Shown here one piece after another: positions 1-9,367 of a stretch of 49,515 bases of DNA (positions are counted from its first letter, which is position 1; the number at the start of each line of letters is the position of its first letter). This DNA is from Pseudomonas sp. KBW05 (GTDB taxonomy: Bacteria > Pseudomonadota > Gammaproteobacteria > Pseudomonadales > Pseudomonadaceae), in NCBI RefSeq assembly GCF_003852405.1, contig NZ_QAJM01000015.1, forward strand, positions 1 to 49,515. The letters run 5' to 3'. Position numbers and translations under genes: made by a program. A model generated the notes under the pieces. The model saw only the letters and a program-made list of their open reading frames with translations. It was not told where the DNA came from and searched no databases.

Positions 1-150
1 CACCGAGCCTAGGCGAGGTGCCGAGGGTTGGGCAAGAGCGTTTTGCTTACTTTTGCGCTCTTCAAAAGTGAGCCGCCGTAAGGGCGGAACCAATAGCGGC
101 CGTTACCGAAGAAATGGATATGTACTCCATCCCCCAGCGGAACTTTGCCA
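1..150. repeat. Probable end of a Pseudomonas intergenic repeat
   Basis: Sequence from the left edge to about 130 has no convincing gene. The stretch around 35-125 (TTTTGCTTACTTTTG, then AGCCGCCGTAAGGGCGGAAC, then AGCGGCCGTTACCGAAGAAA) resembles, from memory, a segment that recurs between genes in many fluorescens and putida group genomes. No second copy exists in this window to prove repetition, so this is recall and not a demonstrated repeat. Open frames crossing it on the minus strand look like chance. Confidence 0.35.
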
Positions 151-208
151 AGAAATAACCGCCTGAATCCGGTACGCTCCCCCTTTTTACCCCAAGGAGA
201 CCTTCCCC

Positions 209-490
209 ATGGCCAAAGCCACCGCCCGTCACATCCTCGTTTCCACTGAAGACAAGTGCAACGAACTCAAAGCCCAAATCGAAGGCGGCGCTGATTTCGC
301 AGAAATCGCCAAAGCCAATTCCAGCTGCCCATCCAGCCGCGACGGCGGCAACCTGGGCTCGTTCGGCCCAGGCCAGATGGTCAAGGAATTCGACACCGTC
401 GTCTTCAGCGCCCCGGTCAACACCGTACAAGGCCCAGTAAAAACCCAGTTCGGCTACCACCTGCTGGAAGTCACCAGCCGCCAGGACTGA
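209..490 (+). CDS. ppiC: Peptidyl-prolyl cis-trans isomerase, parvulin type (PpiC)
   Basis: A 93-residue single-domain parvulin that would catalyse cis-trans isomerisation of peptidyl-prolyl bonds. The family hallmarks are visible: ARHILV at the N-terminus, the SSCPSSRDGGNLGSF loop, GQMVKEFD and the C-terminal QFGYHLLEV strand. There is no signal peptide or membrane anchor, so it is cytoplasmic, unlike SurA or PpiD. A strong ribosome binding site (AAGGAG) sits at the right distance from the ATG. It stands alone: a hairpin terminator follows, and the next gene begins 130 bp later. A second, more basic paralogue lies at 14950-15225. Length matches the E. coli PpiC family (about 93 residues). 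Confidence 0.95.
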   Translation: MAKATARHILVSTEDKCNELKAQIEGGADFAEIAKANSSCPSSRDGGNLGSFGPGQMVKEFDTVVFSAPVNTVQGPVKTQFGYHLLEVTSRQD

Positions 491-512
491 TCCAGTCTGC
501 GCTGATGCCCTA

Positions 513-544
513 CACAACGGCCCGCCTTTTGGTGGGCCGTTGTG
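513..544 (+). terminator. Hairpin terminator after ppiC
   Basis: CACAACGGCCCGCC pairs with GGTGGGCCGTTGTG around a short TTTT-containing loop, giving about 12-13 bp of stem right after the ppiC stop. There is no long T tract behind it, so termination may be only partly intrinsic. It separates ppiC from the yej operon. Confidence 0.75.
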
Positions 545-620
545 CATGTGACGACTGGCGACACGGATGCCGTTAGCGTACAAATCCCTATTCTTCTCTA
601 CGCGGCGTTTAAGGCTGACA

Positions 621-2468
621 ATGCGACTGGCGTTTTCGACTCTGCTGAGCTCTACCCTGGCCCTGCTGCTGGCCAGCACCGCCGTGATTGCGGCGCCGCA
701 ACCGTACCTCACCGTGTACGGCGAACCGGCCAAGTACCCCGCCGGTTTCCACCACTTCGACTACGTCAACCCCAACGCCCCCAAGGGCGGCAGCCTTAAG
801 CGCTCGGCCATCGAGATCGGGCGCTTTGACCATGTGCTGCCGTATATCGACAAAGGCATCGGCGTGTCCCAGGTCGACGGCTGGCTCTATTCGCCCCTGG
901 CCCAGCGCTCCCTGGATGAGCCCTACACGGTCTATGGCCTGGTGGCCGAGAAGATGGAACGCGCCGAGGATGGCCTGTCGCTGCGCTTCTTCCTCAACCC
1001 CAAGGCGCGTTTCGCCGATGGCACGCCGATCACCGCCGAAGACGTGCGCTACAGCTACAACCTGCTGATGACCCAAGGCCGGCTGGGCTTTCGCACGCTG
1101 TTCGCCGACGTCAAGCACGTCGAGGTCGAAGGTGAGCGCCAAGTGCGCTTCGATTTCTCCAGCAATGAAAACCGCACCCTGCCCCTCGACCTGGCGACCC
1201 TGCCGGTGCTCCCCGAACACTGGTGGAAAACCCGCGACTTCGCCAATGGCGGCGGCTACGAGGCCCCGCTGGGCAGCGGCCCGTACAAGATCAGCAAGAT
1301 CGACTCCGGCAGCACCATCACCTTTACCCGCGACCCCGACTGGTGGGGCAAGGACCTGCCCGTCAGCCGTGGCCTGTACAACTTCGATCACCTGAGCCTG
1401 GAATACTTCGGCGACACCGAAGTGGCGCGCCAGGTCCTGCGCGGCGGCGCCTATGATTTCAACCGCGAGTTTTCCGCCACCGGCTATTCCATCGGCTACA
1501 ACGGCCCGGCCCTCGACGATGGCCGCCTGCAACGTGCGCACCTGGCCAAAGAGGCACCGCAACCGGCCCAGGGCTATGTGTTCAACGTGCAAAAATCGAT
1601 GTTCAAGGACCGCCGCGTGCGCCAGGCCCTGGCGATGCTCTGGGACTTCGAATGGGCCAACCGGCAGATGATGCGCAATATGTACATCCGCCAGCAGAGC
1701 TTCTTTTCCAACAGCCCGCTGGCCGCCAGCCAACCGCCCACTCCAGAAGAACTGGCGATCCTCGAGCCCCTGCGCGGGCAGATTCCTGACGAGGTCTTCA
1801 CGCAAGTGTTCAAGGCCCCGGTCACCGACGGCAGCGGCATGATCCGCGACAAACAACTGCAAGCCCTGGCCCTGCTGGAAGAGGCCGGCTGGAAACCGGA
1901 CGGCGACAAGCTGGTCAACGCCGAGGGCGAGCCGCTGGAGTTCACCTTCCTCAATACCCAGAACGGCCTGGAACGCCTGTTGCTACCGTACAAACGCAAC
2001 CTGGCACAGATCGGCATCACCTTGAACATCCGCCGCATCGACCCCTCGCAATACGTGAACCGCATGATGGCGCGCGACTACGACATGATCGTGGTCGGCT
2101 TCCCGGTCACCACCTCGCCAGGGATGGAGCTGTACAACTACTTCGGCTCGGAAGCGGCATTCGACCCGGGCGCCAACAACTACATGGTGCTCAAGGATCC
2201 GGCCGTCGATACCCTGGTCAAAGGCCTGGTCAAGGCCAACACCCAGGCGCAGATGCTCACCTACGCCCACGCCCTGGACCGGGTACTGCAATGGAATTAC
2301 CTGTGGATTCCCAACTACTACCCGCCCGGCACGTCCGCCGCGTGGTGGAACCGCTTCGGCCGCCCGGCCGTCGAGGCGAAGAACGATGAAGCCCTGGAAA
2401 GCTGGTGGGAAATCAGCCCCACGCCGCTGACCAACGAACAGATGCAGAAACGCGGAGGCAGCCACTGA
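621..2468 (+). CDS. yejA: Periplasmic peptide-binding protein of a YejABEF-type ABC importer
   Basis: A 615-residue family 5 extracellular solute-binding protein, the periplasmic receptor of the importer encoded by the next three genes. Residues 1-25 form a signal peptide ([18 protein letters not shown], then alanine-rich cleavage region before [12 protein letters not shown]). The mature part shows family traits such as [19 protein letters not shown] and the [11 protein letters not shown] segment. I chose ATG 621 because it begins the signal peptide; an in-frame ATG at 567 would add 18 unrelated residues. In enterobacteria YejABEF takes up microcin C and short peptides, so the likely substrate is oligopeptides or peptide-like compounds; the exact ligand cannot be read from sequence. 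The stop overlaps the next start as TGATG. Confidence 0.92.
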   Translation: MRLAFSTLLSSTLALLLASTAVIAAPQPYLTVYGEPAKYPAGFHHFDYVNPNAPKGGSLKRSAIEIGRFDHVLPYIDKGIGVSQVDGWLYSPLAQRSLDEPYTVYGLVAEKMERAEDGLSLRFFLNPKARFADGTPITAEDVRYSYNLLMTQGRLGFRTLFADVKHVEVEGERQVRFDFSSNENRTLPLDLATLPVLPEHWWKTRDFANGGGYEAPLGSGPYKISKIDSGSTITFTRDPDWWGKDLPVSRGLYNFDHLSLEYFGDTEVARQVLRGGAYDFNREFSATGYSIGYNGPALDDGRLQRAHLAKEAPQPAQGYVFNVQKSMFKDRRVRQALAMLWDFEWANRQMMRNMYIRQQSFFSNSPLAASQPPTPEELAILEPLRGQIPDEVFTQVFKAPVTDGSGMIRDKQLQALALLEEAGWKPDGDKLVNAEGEPLEFTFLNTQNGLERLLLPYKRNLAQIGITLNIRRIDPSQYVNRMMARDYDMIVVGFPVTTSPGMELYNYFGSEAAFDPGANNYMVLKDPAVDTLVKGLVKANTQAQMLTYAHALDRVLQWNYLWIPNYYPPGTSAAWWNRFGRPAVEAKNDEALESWWEISPTPLTNEQMQKRGGSH

Positions 2469-3529
2469 TGTTTGCTTATATCGTACGGCGCCTGCTGCTG
2501 ATCATCCCCACGCTGGTGATTATCCTGCTGGTCAACTTCGTTATCGTGCAGGCCGCGCCTGGCGGGCCGGTGGAACAAGCCATCGCCCACCTGCAAGGCA
2601 TCGGCGGCGGCGCGGTCGGCGGCTCAGGCGGTGACGGCATCAGCGGCGGCTCCCGCGCCAGCCGTGGCCTCGACCCGAAACTGATCAAGGACATCGAAAA
2701 ACAATACGGCTTCGACAAGCCCGCGCCGGAACGCCTGTGGCTGATGCTCACCAGCTACGCCCAACTGGACTTCGGCAACAGCTTCTTTCGCGGCAAGACG
2801 GTGATCGACCTGATCCTGGAAAAGATGCCCGTCACCATTTCCCTAGGCTTGTGGGCCACGCTGATTACCTACCTGGTGTCGATCCCCCTGGGGATTCGCA
2901 AGGCGGTGCGCCACGGCAGCAACTTTGACGTGTGGAGCAGCACCGCCATTGTCATCGGCTATGCCATGCCGGCGTTCCTGTTTGCGATGTTCTTGATCGT
3001 GGTCTTCGCCGGCGGCACCTCGTTGAACTGGTTCCCGGTGCGCGGGCTGGTCTCGGAGAACTTCGAAGAACTGAGCACCGTGGGCAAGATCGCCGACTAC
3101 TTCTGGCACCTGGTGCTGCCGGTGACCTCGCTGGTGATCGGCGGGTTCGCCACGTTGACCATCCTCACGAAAAACTCGTTCCTCAATGAAATCACCCGCC
3201 AATACGTGGTCACTGCCCGTGCCAAGGGCCTCAGCGAACGGCGCGTGCTGTACGGCCATGTGTTCCGCAACGCCATGCTGTTGGTGATATCGGGCATTCC
3301 CCAGGCGTTTATCAGCGTGTTCTTTGCCGGTTCCCTGCTGATCGAGGTGATTTTCTCCCTTGATGGCCTGGGCCGCATGAGTTACGAAGCGGCCGTCTCG
3401 CGGGACTATCCGGTGGTGTTCGGTTCGCTGTTTATCTTCACTCTGTTCGGCCTCTTGATAAAACTCATCGGTGACCTCTGCTACACCCTGGTGGACCCGC
3501 GTATCGACTTCGCCGCGAGGAACGCCTGA
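2468..3529 (+). CDS. yejB: Peptide ABC transporter permease, YejB type
   Basis: A 353-residue inner-membrane permease of the DppB/OppB family with about six transmembrane segments. The N-terminal segment ([20 protein letters not shown]) is the usual first helix of this family, followed by a glycine-rich periplasmic insert (residues about 45-75, rich in G and S) that is common in YejB. The cytoplasmic EAA loop is seen as [19 protein letters not shown], which contacts the ATPase. Start and stop both overlap neighbours by TGATG junctions, so the four yej genes are translationally coupled. Partner of YejE in the membrane pore. Confidence 0.93.
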   Translation: MFAYIVRRLLLIIPTLVIILLVNFVIVQAAPGGPVEQAIAHLQGIGGGAVGGSGGDGISGGSRASRGLDPKLIKDIEKQYGFDKPAPERLWLMLTSYAQLDFGNSFFRGKTVIDLILEKMPVTISLGLWATLITYLVSIPLGIRKAVRHGSNFDVWSSTAIVIGYAMPAFLFAMFLIVVFAGGTSLNWFPVRGLVSENFEELSTVGKIADYFWHLVLPVTSLVIGGFATLTILTKNSFLNEITRQYVVTARAKGLSERRVLYGHVFRNAMLLVISGIPQAFISVFFAGSLLIEVIFSLDGLGRMSYEAAVSRDYPVVFGSLFIFTLFGLLIKLIGDLCYTLVDPRIDFAARNA

Positions 3530-4551
3530 TGCTTAATCTGTCTCCCGTGGCCCGTCGGCGTTTCGAGCGCTTCAAGAAGAACCGTCGCGGCTGGTGGTCG
3601 CTGTGGCTGTTTATCGGCCTGTTCGTCCTCACCCTCGGCGGCGAGTTGATCGCCAATGACAAGCCGCTGGTGCTGAGCTTCAAGAACGAGCTGTATTTCC
3701 CGGTGTTCAAGCGCTACACCGAGCAGCAGTTTGGCGGCCAGTTGCCGTTCCAGGCCGACTATCGCAGCGACTACGTGCAAAAACTGATCAAACAGGACGG
3801 TGGCTGGATGCTGTTCCCGCCGATCCCGTTCAGCGACGACACGCCCAACTACGAACTGACCCGCCCTGCCCCCAGCCCGCCCTCGGCGGTGAACTGGCTG
3901 GGCACCGACGATCAGTCGCGGGACGTGTTGGCGCGGGTGATCTTTGGCGCGCGGGTGTCGATCCTGTTTGCCCTGGCGCTCACCGCGATCAGCGCGGCCA
4001 TCGGCATTGCTGCCGGTGCGTTGCAGGGCTACTACGGCGGCTGGGTGGATCTGATTGGCCAGCGCGTGCTGGAAGTGTGGTCCGGGTTGCCGGTGCTGTA
4101 CCTGCTGATCATCCTCTCGGGCTTTGTCGAGCCGAATTTCTGGTGGCTGCTGGGGATCATGGCGCTGTTTTCCTGGCTGGCCCTGGTGGACGTGGTGCGC
4201 GCCGAGTTCCTGCGCGGGCGCAACCTGGAATACGTCAAGGCCGCGCGCGCCCTGGGCTTGGGCGACGCGAAGATCATCCGCCGGCATATCCTGCCGAATG
4301 CCATGACCGCCACCTTGAGTTACCTGCCATTTATTTTGACCGGGGCGATTTCCACCTTGAGCGCCCTGGATTTCCTCGGCTTTGGCATGCCCGCCGGCAG
4401 CGCGTCCCTGGGCGAGTTGATCGCCCAGGGCAAGCAGAACCTGCAAGCACCGTGGCTGGGCCTGACGGCGTTTTTCACCCTGGCGCTGATCCTGTCGCTG
4501 TTGGTCTTTATTGGCGAGGCGCTGCGTGACGCCTTCGACCCCCGCTCATGA
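3529..4551 (+). CDS. yejE: Peptide ABC transporter permease, YejE type
   Basis: A 340-residue DppC/OppC-family permease, second half of the translocation pore. It begins with a basic cytoplasmic stretch (RRRFERFKKNRRGWWSL) leading into the first helix. A long periplasmic loop (residues about 35-120) follows, typical of YejE. The conserved WLGTDDQSRDVLARVI segment precedes the core permease domain, and the EAA loop is EYVKAARALGLGDAKIIRRH. Coupled to yejB by a TGATG overlap; the ATPase gene starts 10 bp after its stop. Confidence 0.93.
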   Translation: MLNLSPVARRRFERFKKNRRGWWSLWLFIGLFVLTLGGELIANDKPLVLSFKNELYFPVFKRYTEQQFGGQLPFQADYRSDYVQKLIKQDGGWMLFPPIPFSDDTPNYELTRPAPSPPSAVNWLGTDDQSRDVLARVIFGARVSILFALALTAISAAIGIAAGALQGYYGGWVDLIGQRVLEVWSGLPVLYLLIILSGFVEPNFWWLLGIMALFSWLALVDVVRAEFLRGRNLEYVKAARALGLGDAKIIRRHILPNAMTATLSYLPFILTGAISTLSALDFLGFGMPAGSASLGELIAQGKQNLQAPWLGLTAFFTLALILSLLVFIGEALRDAFDPRS

Positions 4552-4561
4552 GTGACTGCAT

Positions 4562-6133
4562 ATGAACCTGATCGAGATCCGCGACCTCAGCGTCGCCTTC
4601 AACGGCCAGACCGTGGTGAACAAGCTGTGCCTGGATGTGCGCCCCGGCGAGTGCCTGGCGCTGGTGGGCGAATCGGGCTCGGGCAAGTCGGTGACGGCCC
4701 ATTCGATCCTGCAACTGCTGCCCGAGGCCGGCACGTTGACCACCGGTTCCATCCGTTATCGCGGCGAGGAACTGGTGGGCGCCTCGGCCAGCACCTTGCA
4801 GAAACTGCGCGGCAACCGCATCGCGATGATCTTCCAGGAGCCGATGACCTCCCTCAATCCCTTGCACAGCATCGAAAAGCAGATCGGCGAAACCCTGCTG
4901 CTGCACAAGGGCCTGGGCGGCAAGGCGGCGCAGGCGCGCATCCTTGAACTGCTCGACCTGGTGGGCATCCAGAAACCCCAGGAACGCCTCAAGGCCTACC
5001 CGCACCAACTCTCCGGCGGCCAGCGGCAACGGGTGATGATCGCCATGGCCCTGGCCTGCGAGCCCGAGTTGCTGATCGCCGACGAACCCACCACTGCGCT
5101 GGACGTGACGGTGCAGCGCAAGATCCTGCTGCTGCTCAAGTCCCTGCAACAGCGCCTGGGCATGTCGCTGCTGCTGATCAGCCACGACCTCAACCTGGTG
5201 CGCAGCATTGCCCAGCGTGTGTGCGTGATGCGCGCCGGTGAGATCGTCGAACAGGCCGACTGCCAGACCTTGTTCACGGCGCCGCAGCACCATTACAGCC
5301 GCCTGCTGCTGGACGCCGAGCCCTCGGGCGACGTGCTGTGCAGCGATACCCGTGAAACGGTGTTGCAGGTGGACGATCTGAGCGTGCAATTCCCCCTCGG
5401 CGGCGGCTTGTTCCGACGCAAGACCTATCTGCGCGCGGTGGACGGCATCAGCCTCAGCGTGCAGCGGGGCAAGACCCTGGGGATTGTCGGCGAGTCCGGC
5501 TCAGGCAAGTCCACCTTGGGCCAGGCGATCCTGCGCCTGCTGGACTCCACCGGCAGCATCCGCTTTCAGGGCACTGCCCTCGACCCGCTCAACCACCAGC
5601 AGATGCGCCCGTGGCGCAAACAGATGCAGGTGGTTTTCCAGGACCCTTACGGCAGCCTCAGCCCGCGCATGTCGGTGCAGCAGATCATCAGCGAAGGCCT
5701 GGAAGTGCACGCGCCGTGCAGCCTGCAAGAGCGCGATGCGCAGGTGATCCAGGTGCTCAAGGACGTCGGCCTCGACCCCGCCAGCCGCCACCGCTACCCA
5801 CACGAATTTTCCGGCGGCCAGCGCCAACGCATCGCCATCGCCCGCGCCCTGGTGCTCAAACCGGCGCTGATGCTGCTGGACGAACCGACCTCGGCCCTCG
5901 ACCGCACGGTGCAAAAGCAGGTGGTGGCGCTATTGCGTGAGTTGCAGGAGAAGTACGGCCTGACCTACCTGTTTATCAGCCATGACCTGGCGGTGGTGCG
6001 GGCCATGGCCCATGACATGATCGTGATCAAGGATGGCAAGGTGGTGGAGGCTGGGGCAAGTCATCAGGTATTCGAAGCCCCCCAGCACGCCTACACCCAG
6101 GAGCTGCTGGCCGCCGCCAATATCCCCTTGTAA
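4562..6133 (+). CDS. yejF: Double ATP-binding subunit of the peptide importer, YejF type
   Basis: A 523-residue protein with two complete ABC ATPase domains fused head to tail, as in E. coli YejF, so one gene supplies both nucleotide-binding domains. Domain 1 (residues about 1-250) has Walker [11 protein letters not shown], signature LSGGQRQRV and Walker [13 protein letters not shown]. Domain 2 (about 270-520) has [19 protein letters not shown] and [12 protein letters not shown]. Both catalytic glutamates and the H-loop histidines (ISHDL) are present, so both sites look competent. It ends the yej operon; a REP hairpin pair follows 10 bp after the stop. Confidence 0.94.
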   Translation: MNLIEIRDLSVAFNGQTVVNKLCLDVRPGECLALVGESGSGKSVTAHSILQLLPEAGTLTTGSIRYRGEELVGASASTLQKLRGNRIAMIFQEPMTSLNPLHSIEKQIGETLLLHKGLGGKAAQARILELLDLVGIQKPQERLKAYPHQLSGGQRQRVMIAMALACEPELLIADEPTTALDVTVQRKILLLLKSLQQRLGMSLLLISHDLNLVRSIAQRVCVMRAGEIVEQADCQTLFTAPQHHYSRLLLDAEPSGDVLCSDTRETVLQVDDLSVQFPLGGGLFRRKTYLRAVDGISLSVQRGKTLGIVGESGSGKSTLGQAILRLLDSTGSIRFQGTALDPLNHQQMRPWRKQMQVVFQDPYGSLSPRMSVQQIISEGLEVHAPCSLQERDAQVIQVLKDVGLDPASRHRYPHEFSGGQRQRIAIARALVLKPALMLLDEPTSALDRTVQKQVVALLRELQEKYGLTYLFISHDLAVVRAMAHDMIVIKDGKVVEAGASHQVFEAPQHAYTQELLAAANIPL

Positions 6134-6143
6134 ACACATCCCC

Positions 6144-6234
6144 CTGTGGGAGCGGGCTTGCTCGCGAAAGCGGTGTATCAGTGCCGAATATACTGACTGA
6201 CACACTGCCTTCGCGAGCAAGCCCGCTCCCACAG
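6144..6234. repeat. REP pair (REPIN) between yejF and hbcR
   Basis: Two REP cores in inverted orientation (GAGCGGGCTTGCTCGCGA, then its reverse complement) flank a spacer holding GACTGACACACTGC. The outer ends CTGTGGG and CCCACAG also pair, so the whole unit can fold into one long hairpin. It leaves only 39 bp to the next start codon and may act as a terminator or mRNA end for yejF. Confidence 0.93.
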
Positions 6235-6273
6235 GATCGCGTCCCACCCTCAATTTGCGTTGACGGCATACCT

Positions 6274-7680
6274 ATGAACACCAGCGAAAGCCTCAAGGAC
6301 TACCAACAGGTGCGCGGCCTGGCCATCCAGTCGCTGTTCGAGATCATCGAGCAGTCCAGCGAAGGCACGGTGATTGTCGATCGCGACGCCAATATCGTCT
6401 GGATGAACGAGCGCTACGCCAAGCGCTTCGGCCTGAAAAGCGCCGATGAAGCCATCGGCCAGCCGTGCGAGCAGGTGATTTCCAACAGCCTGTTGCGCCA
6501 GGTGGTGCGCACCGACCTGCCGATCCTGCTGGACATCCAGGACACGCCCAAAGGCCCGTTGGTGGTGATGCGCCTGCCGATCCACAACGACGCCGGCGCG
6601 GTGATCGGGGCGATTGGGTTCGCGCTGTTTGATGAGCTGCGCAACCTGTCGCCGCTGATCGAGCGCTACCTGAGCATGCAGCAGGAACTGGCCTCGACCC
6701 GTTCGTTGCTGCGTTCGCGGCAGAGCAAATACAACTTCGCGCATTTTATCGGCACCAGCGCCGCCAGCCTCGAAGTCAAACGCCGCGCACGGCGCAGCGC
6801 CAGCGCCGAGTCGCCAGTGCTGTTGCTGGGAGAAACCGGCACTGGCAAGGAATTGCTGGCCCAGGCGATTCACGGCGCATCACCCCGTGCACACAAGGCG
6901 TTTGTCAGCGTCAACAGCGCGGCGATTCCTGCCGACCTGCTGGAAGCCGAATTCTTCGGCACCGCGCCGGGCGCGTTTACCGGTGCCGACCGCAAGGGCC
7001 GTCCCGGCAAGTTCCAGATCGCCCAGGGCGGTACGCTGTTCCTCGATGAAATCGGCGATATGCCCCTGCCGCTGCAAAGCAAACTGCTGCGCGTATTGCA
7101 GGAAAAGGAATTCGAACCGGTAGGCTCCAACGAGATGCTGCACAGCGACGTGCGGGTGATCGCGGCCACGTCCATGGACCTGGAAGCAGCGATCAAGCGC
7201 GGTGAATTCCGTGCGGACTTGTATTACCGGCTGAACGTGCTGCCGATCCAGGTGCCACCCTTGCGCGAGCGCCTGGAAGATATACCGGCGCTGAGCGAGG
7301 CGATCCTTGAGGAACTGCGCAGCCAGCACGAACTGGACCGCGAAGCCCTGGCACTGCTCGCGCAACACGCATGGCCGGGGAATATCCGCGAGCTACGCAA
7401 TGTGCTGGAACGGGCGGCGTTGCTCAGTGATGACCTGGTGTTGAATGCCGAGGAGATTCGCGCGGCCATCGGCACGTTTACCCCGGTCGCGCGCAATGCG
7501 GTGGCGGCGGTAGAAGGAGAAAGCTTCAGCGCGGCGCGGGAGCGGTTTGATCGGCAGATCATTGCGGCGGCCTTGGCGGCCTGCGAGGGAAATGTGGTGG
7601 AGGCGGCCAAGCGGTTGGGGCTTGGGCGGTCGACGCTGTACAAGAAGATGGTGGCCTTGGGTATCGCGCAATCTCAATAA
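6274..7680 (+). CDS. hbcR: Sigma54-dependent activator of hydroxybutyrate catabolism (HbcR type)
   Basis: A 468-residue enhancer-binding protein. An N-terminal PAS domain (about 20-130: EGTVIVDRDANIVWMNE) probably senses the inducer. The central AAA+ domain (about 155-385) has Walker A GETGTGKE, the sigma54-contact loop GAFTGA and Walker B GGTLFLDEIGDM. The C-terminal Fis-type helix-turn-helix contains AAKRLGLGRSTLYKKM. All parts needed to activate RpoN holoenzyme are intact. ATG 6274 was chosen because the longer frame upstream reads through the REP element. Downstream lie a permease, 3-hydroxybutyrate dehydrogenase and acetoacetyl-CoA synthetase, preceded by a clear -24/-12 promoter. This is the arrangement around P. 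aeruginosa hbcR (PA2005), so the same role is inferred. Confidence 0.88.
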   Translation: MNTSESLKDYQQVRGLAIQSLFEIIEQSSEGTVIVDRDANIVWMNERYAKRFGLKSADEAIGQPCEQVISNSLLRQVVRTDLPILLDIQDTPKGPLVVMRLPIHNDAGAVIGAIGFALFDELRNLSPLIERYLSMQQELASTRSLLRSRQSKYNFAHFIGTSAASLEVKRRARRSASAESPVLLLGETGTGKELLAQAIHGASPRAHKAFVSVNSAAIPADLLEAEFFGTAPGAFTGADRKGRPGKFQIAQGGTLFLDEIGDMPLPLQSKLLRVLQEKEFEPVGSNEMLHSDVRVIAATSMDLEAAIKRGEFRADLYYRLNVLPIQVPPLRERLEDIPALSEAILEELRSQHELDREALALLAQHAWPGNIRELRNVLERAALLSDDLVLNAEEIRAAIGTFTPVARNAVAAVEGESFSAARERFDRQIIAAALAACEGNVVEAAKRLGLGRSTLYKKMVALGIAQSQ

Positions 7681-7710
7681 AGAGACAAAATTCCCAATAC
7701 AAAGACATTC

Positions 7711-7805
7711 CCATGTGGGAGCGGGCTTGCTCGCGAATGCGGTGCATCAGTGCCAAATGTGCTGACTGACACACCGCATTCGCGAGCAAGCCCGCTCCCA
7801 CATGG
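7711..7805. repeat. REP pair (REPIN) downstream of hbcR
   Basis: Inverted pair of REP cores with outer ends CCATGTGGG and CCCACATGG that extend the stem. The spacer again contains GACTGACACACCGC. It separates hbcR from the promoter region of the permease operon and could insulate it from hbcR read-through. Confidence 0.93.
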
Positions 7806-7814
7806 GGTGTTCAC

Positions 7815-7834
7815 TAGTCTCAAGTTAGAGACTA
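7815..7834. promoter_or_regulatory. Palindrome, candidate activator site for HbcR
   Basis: TAGTCTC and GAGACTA form a perfect 7-bp inverted repeat with a 6-bp spacer. It lies about 60-80 bp upstream of the -24 box of the permease promoter, where sigma54 activators usually bind. No T run follows, so it does not look like a terminator. Assignment to HbcR is inferred from position. Confidence 0.5.
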
Positions 7835-7893
7835 CATTCAAAATCGCCATCAGCTATTTGTACATTTTACTTATATTTCAATAACTTAAAGTC

Positions 7894-7910
7894 TTGGCAC
7901 AGATCTAGCT
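7894..7910 (+). promoter_or_regulatory. Sigma54 (-24/-12) promoter of the hydroxybutyrate operon
   Basis: TTGGCAC, five bases, TAGCT: the -24 GG (7896-7897) and -12 GC (7908-7909) are separated by exactly 10 bp and TTGGCAC matches the -24 consensus fully. Transcription would start near 7920, about 49 bp before the permease ATG. This fits the sigma54 activator encoded immediately upstream. Confidence 0.8.
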
Positions 7911-7968
7911 ATAGCCTCCTCCTACAGCAACACCCCACAAAAATAACAATTCGATCCGGAGACACTCC

Positions 7969-9360
7969 ATGAGTGTAATCATCGCCCTGGCAGCCCTCGC
8001 GCTGCTGATGCTGGCTGCCTACCGTGGCTATAGCGTTATCCTGTTTGCCCCCATCGCCGCCCTCGGCGCGGTCCTGCTCACTGACCCATCCGCCGTTGCG
8101 CCTGCCTTTACCGGGGTGTTCATGGAGAAGATGGTCGGTTTTATCAAACTGTATTTCCCGGTGTTCCTGCTCGGCGCGGTGTTTGGCAAGCTGATCGAGC
8201 TGTCGGGCTTTTCCCGTTCGATTGTGGCCGCGGCGATCCGCTTGCTTGGCACGCGGCAGGCGATGCTGGTGATCGTGCTGGTCTGCGCCCTGCTCACCTA
8301 CGGCGGCGTGTCGCTGTTTGTGGTGGTGTTTGCGGTGTACCCGTTTGCGGCGGAGATGTTTCGCCAGAGCAATATCCCCAAGCGCCTGATCCCGGCGACC
8401 ATCGCCCTCGGCGCGTTTTCGTTCACCATGGACGCCCTGCCCGGCACGCCGCAGATCCAGAACATCATCCCCAGCACGTTTTTCAACACCACCGCCTGGG
8501 CCGCGCCGTGGCTGGGCTTGATTGGCACAATCTTCGTGTTCTGCGCCGGCATGCTCTACCTCGCGCGCCAGCGCAACAAGGCCCAGCGCGCCGGCGAAGG
8601 CTATGGCACCGAGCTGCGTAACGAGCCGGAAACCGCCGAAAACCTCAGCTTGCCCAACCCCTGGATCGCCCTGTCGCCGCTGATCCTGGTGGGCGTGATG
8701 AACCTGCTGTTCACCCACTGGATCCCGCAGTGGTACGGCAAGACACACAGCCTCGCCCTGCCGGGCATGAGCGCGCCGGTGACCACTGAAATCGCCAAGC
8801 TCACCGCGATCTGGGCGGTGCAGGCGGCGCTGCTGGTGGGCATCTTGATGGTGCTGGTGTTCGGCTGGTCGGCGATCAAAAGCAAACTCGCCGAAGGCAG
8901 CAAAAGCGCAGTCAGCGGTGCGTTGCTGGCGGCGATGAACACCGCGTCGGAATACGGCTTTGGCGCGGTGATCGCCTCGCTGCCGGGCTTTTTGGTGCTG
9001 GCGGACTGGCTCAAGGGCATTCCCAACCCGCTGGTCAACGAAGCGATTACCGTGACCTTGCTGGCCGGCATCACCGGTTCCGCCTCGGGCGGCATGAGCA
9101 TTGCGCTGGCGGCCATGTCCGAGAGCTTTATTTCGGCGGCCCATGCGGCCAATATCCCCCTTGAAGTGCTGCACCGCGTGGCGGCCATGGCCAGCGGCGG
9201 CATGGACACCCTGCCCCACAACGGCGCGGTGATCACCCTGCTGGCGGTGACCGGGCTGACCCACCGCGAAGCCTACAAGGACATTTTCGGCATCACGATC
9301 ATCAAGACCCTTGCGGTGTTCGTGGTGATCGGGACTTTCTACGCCACCGGCATTGTGTGA
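7969..9360 (+). CDS. GntP-family permease, probable 3-hydroxybutyrate/acetoacetate transporter
   Basis: A 463-residue integral membrane protein with about 11-12 hydrophobic segments, of the GntP/ion-symporter superfamily. Recognisable stretches include LYFPVFLLGAVFGKLIELSG and LLTYGGVSLFVVVFAVYPFA. The C-terminal region has the glycine-rich LAGITGSASGGMSIAL and ASGGMDTLPHNGAVITLL motifs. It is the first gene behind the sigma54 promoter and only 7 bp from the 3-hydroxybutyrate dehydrogenase gene, so uptake of short hydroxy or keto acids is inferred from context. A gluconate substrate is less likely given these neighbours. A clear GGAG ribosome binding site precedes the ATG. Confidence 0.88.
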   Translation: MSVIIALAALALLMLAAYRGYSVILFAPIAALGAVLLTDPSAVAPAFTGVFMEKMVGFIKLYFPVFLLGAVFGKLIELSGFSRSIVAAAIRLLGTRQAMLVIVLVCALLTYGGVSLFVVVFAVYPFAAEMFRQSNIPKRLIPATIALGAFSFTMDALPGTPQIQNIIPSTFFNTTAWAAPWLGLIGTIFVFCAGMLYLARQRNKAQRAGEGYGTELRNEPETAENLSLPNPWIALSPLILVGVMNLLFTHWIPQWYGKTHSLALPGMSAPVTTEIAKLTAIWAVQAALLVGILMVLVFGWSAIKSKLAEGSKSAVSGALLAAMNTASEYGFGAVIASLPGFLVLADWLKGIPNPLVNEAITVTLLAGITGSASGGMSIALAAMSESFISAAHAANIPLEVLHRVAAMASGGMDTLPHNGAVITLLAVTGLTHREAYKDIFGITIIKTLAVFVVIGTFYATGIV

Positions 9361-9367
9361 GGTTTTC

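Noticed and set aside
550-566. Sigma54-like sequence upstream of yejA (TGGC, then ATGCC with 10-bp GG-GC spacing, near 555-570)
   Set aside because: Only the GG and GC spacing fits; the TGGCAC and TTGC parts are poor and no activator is linked.
62-733. Long minus-strand frame over ppiC and the start of yejA
   Set aside because: Antisense shadow of strongly coding genes in GC-rich DNA, with no recognisable domain.
609-1862. 417-codon minus-strand frame inside yejA
   Set aside because: Antisense to a clear binding-protein gene; low-complexity Ala/Val/Gly/His composition typical of shadow frames.
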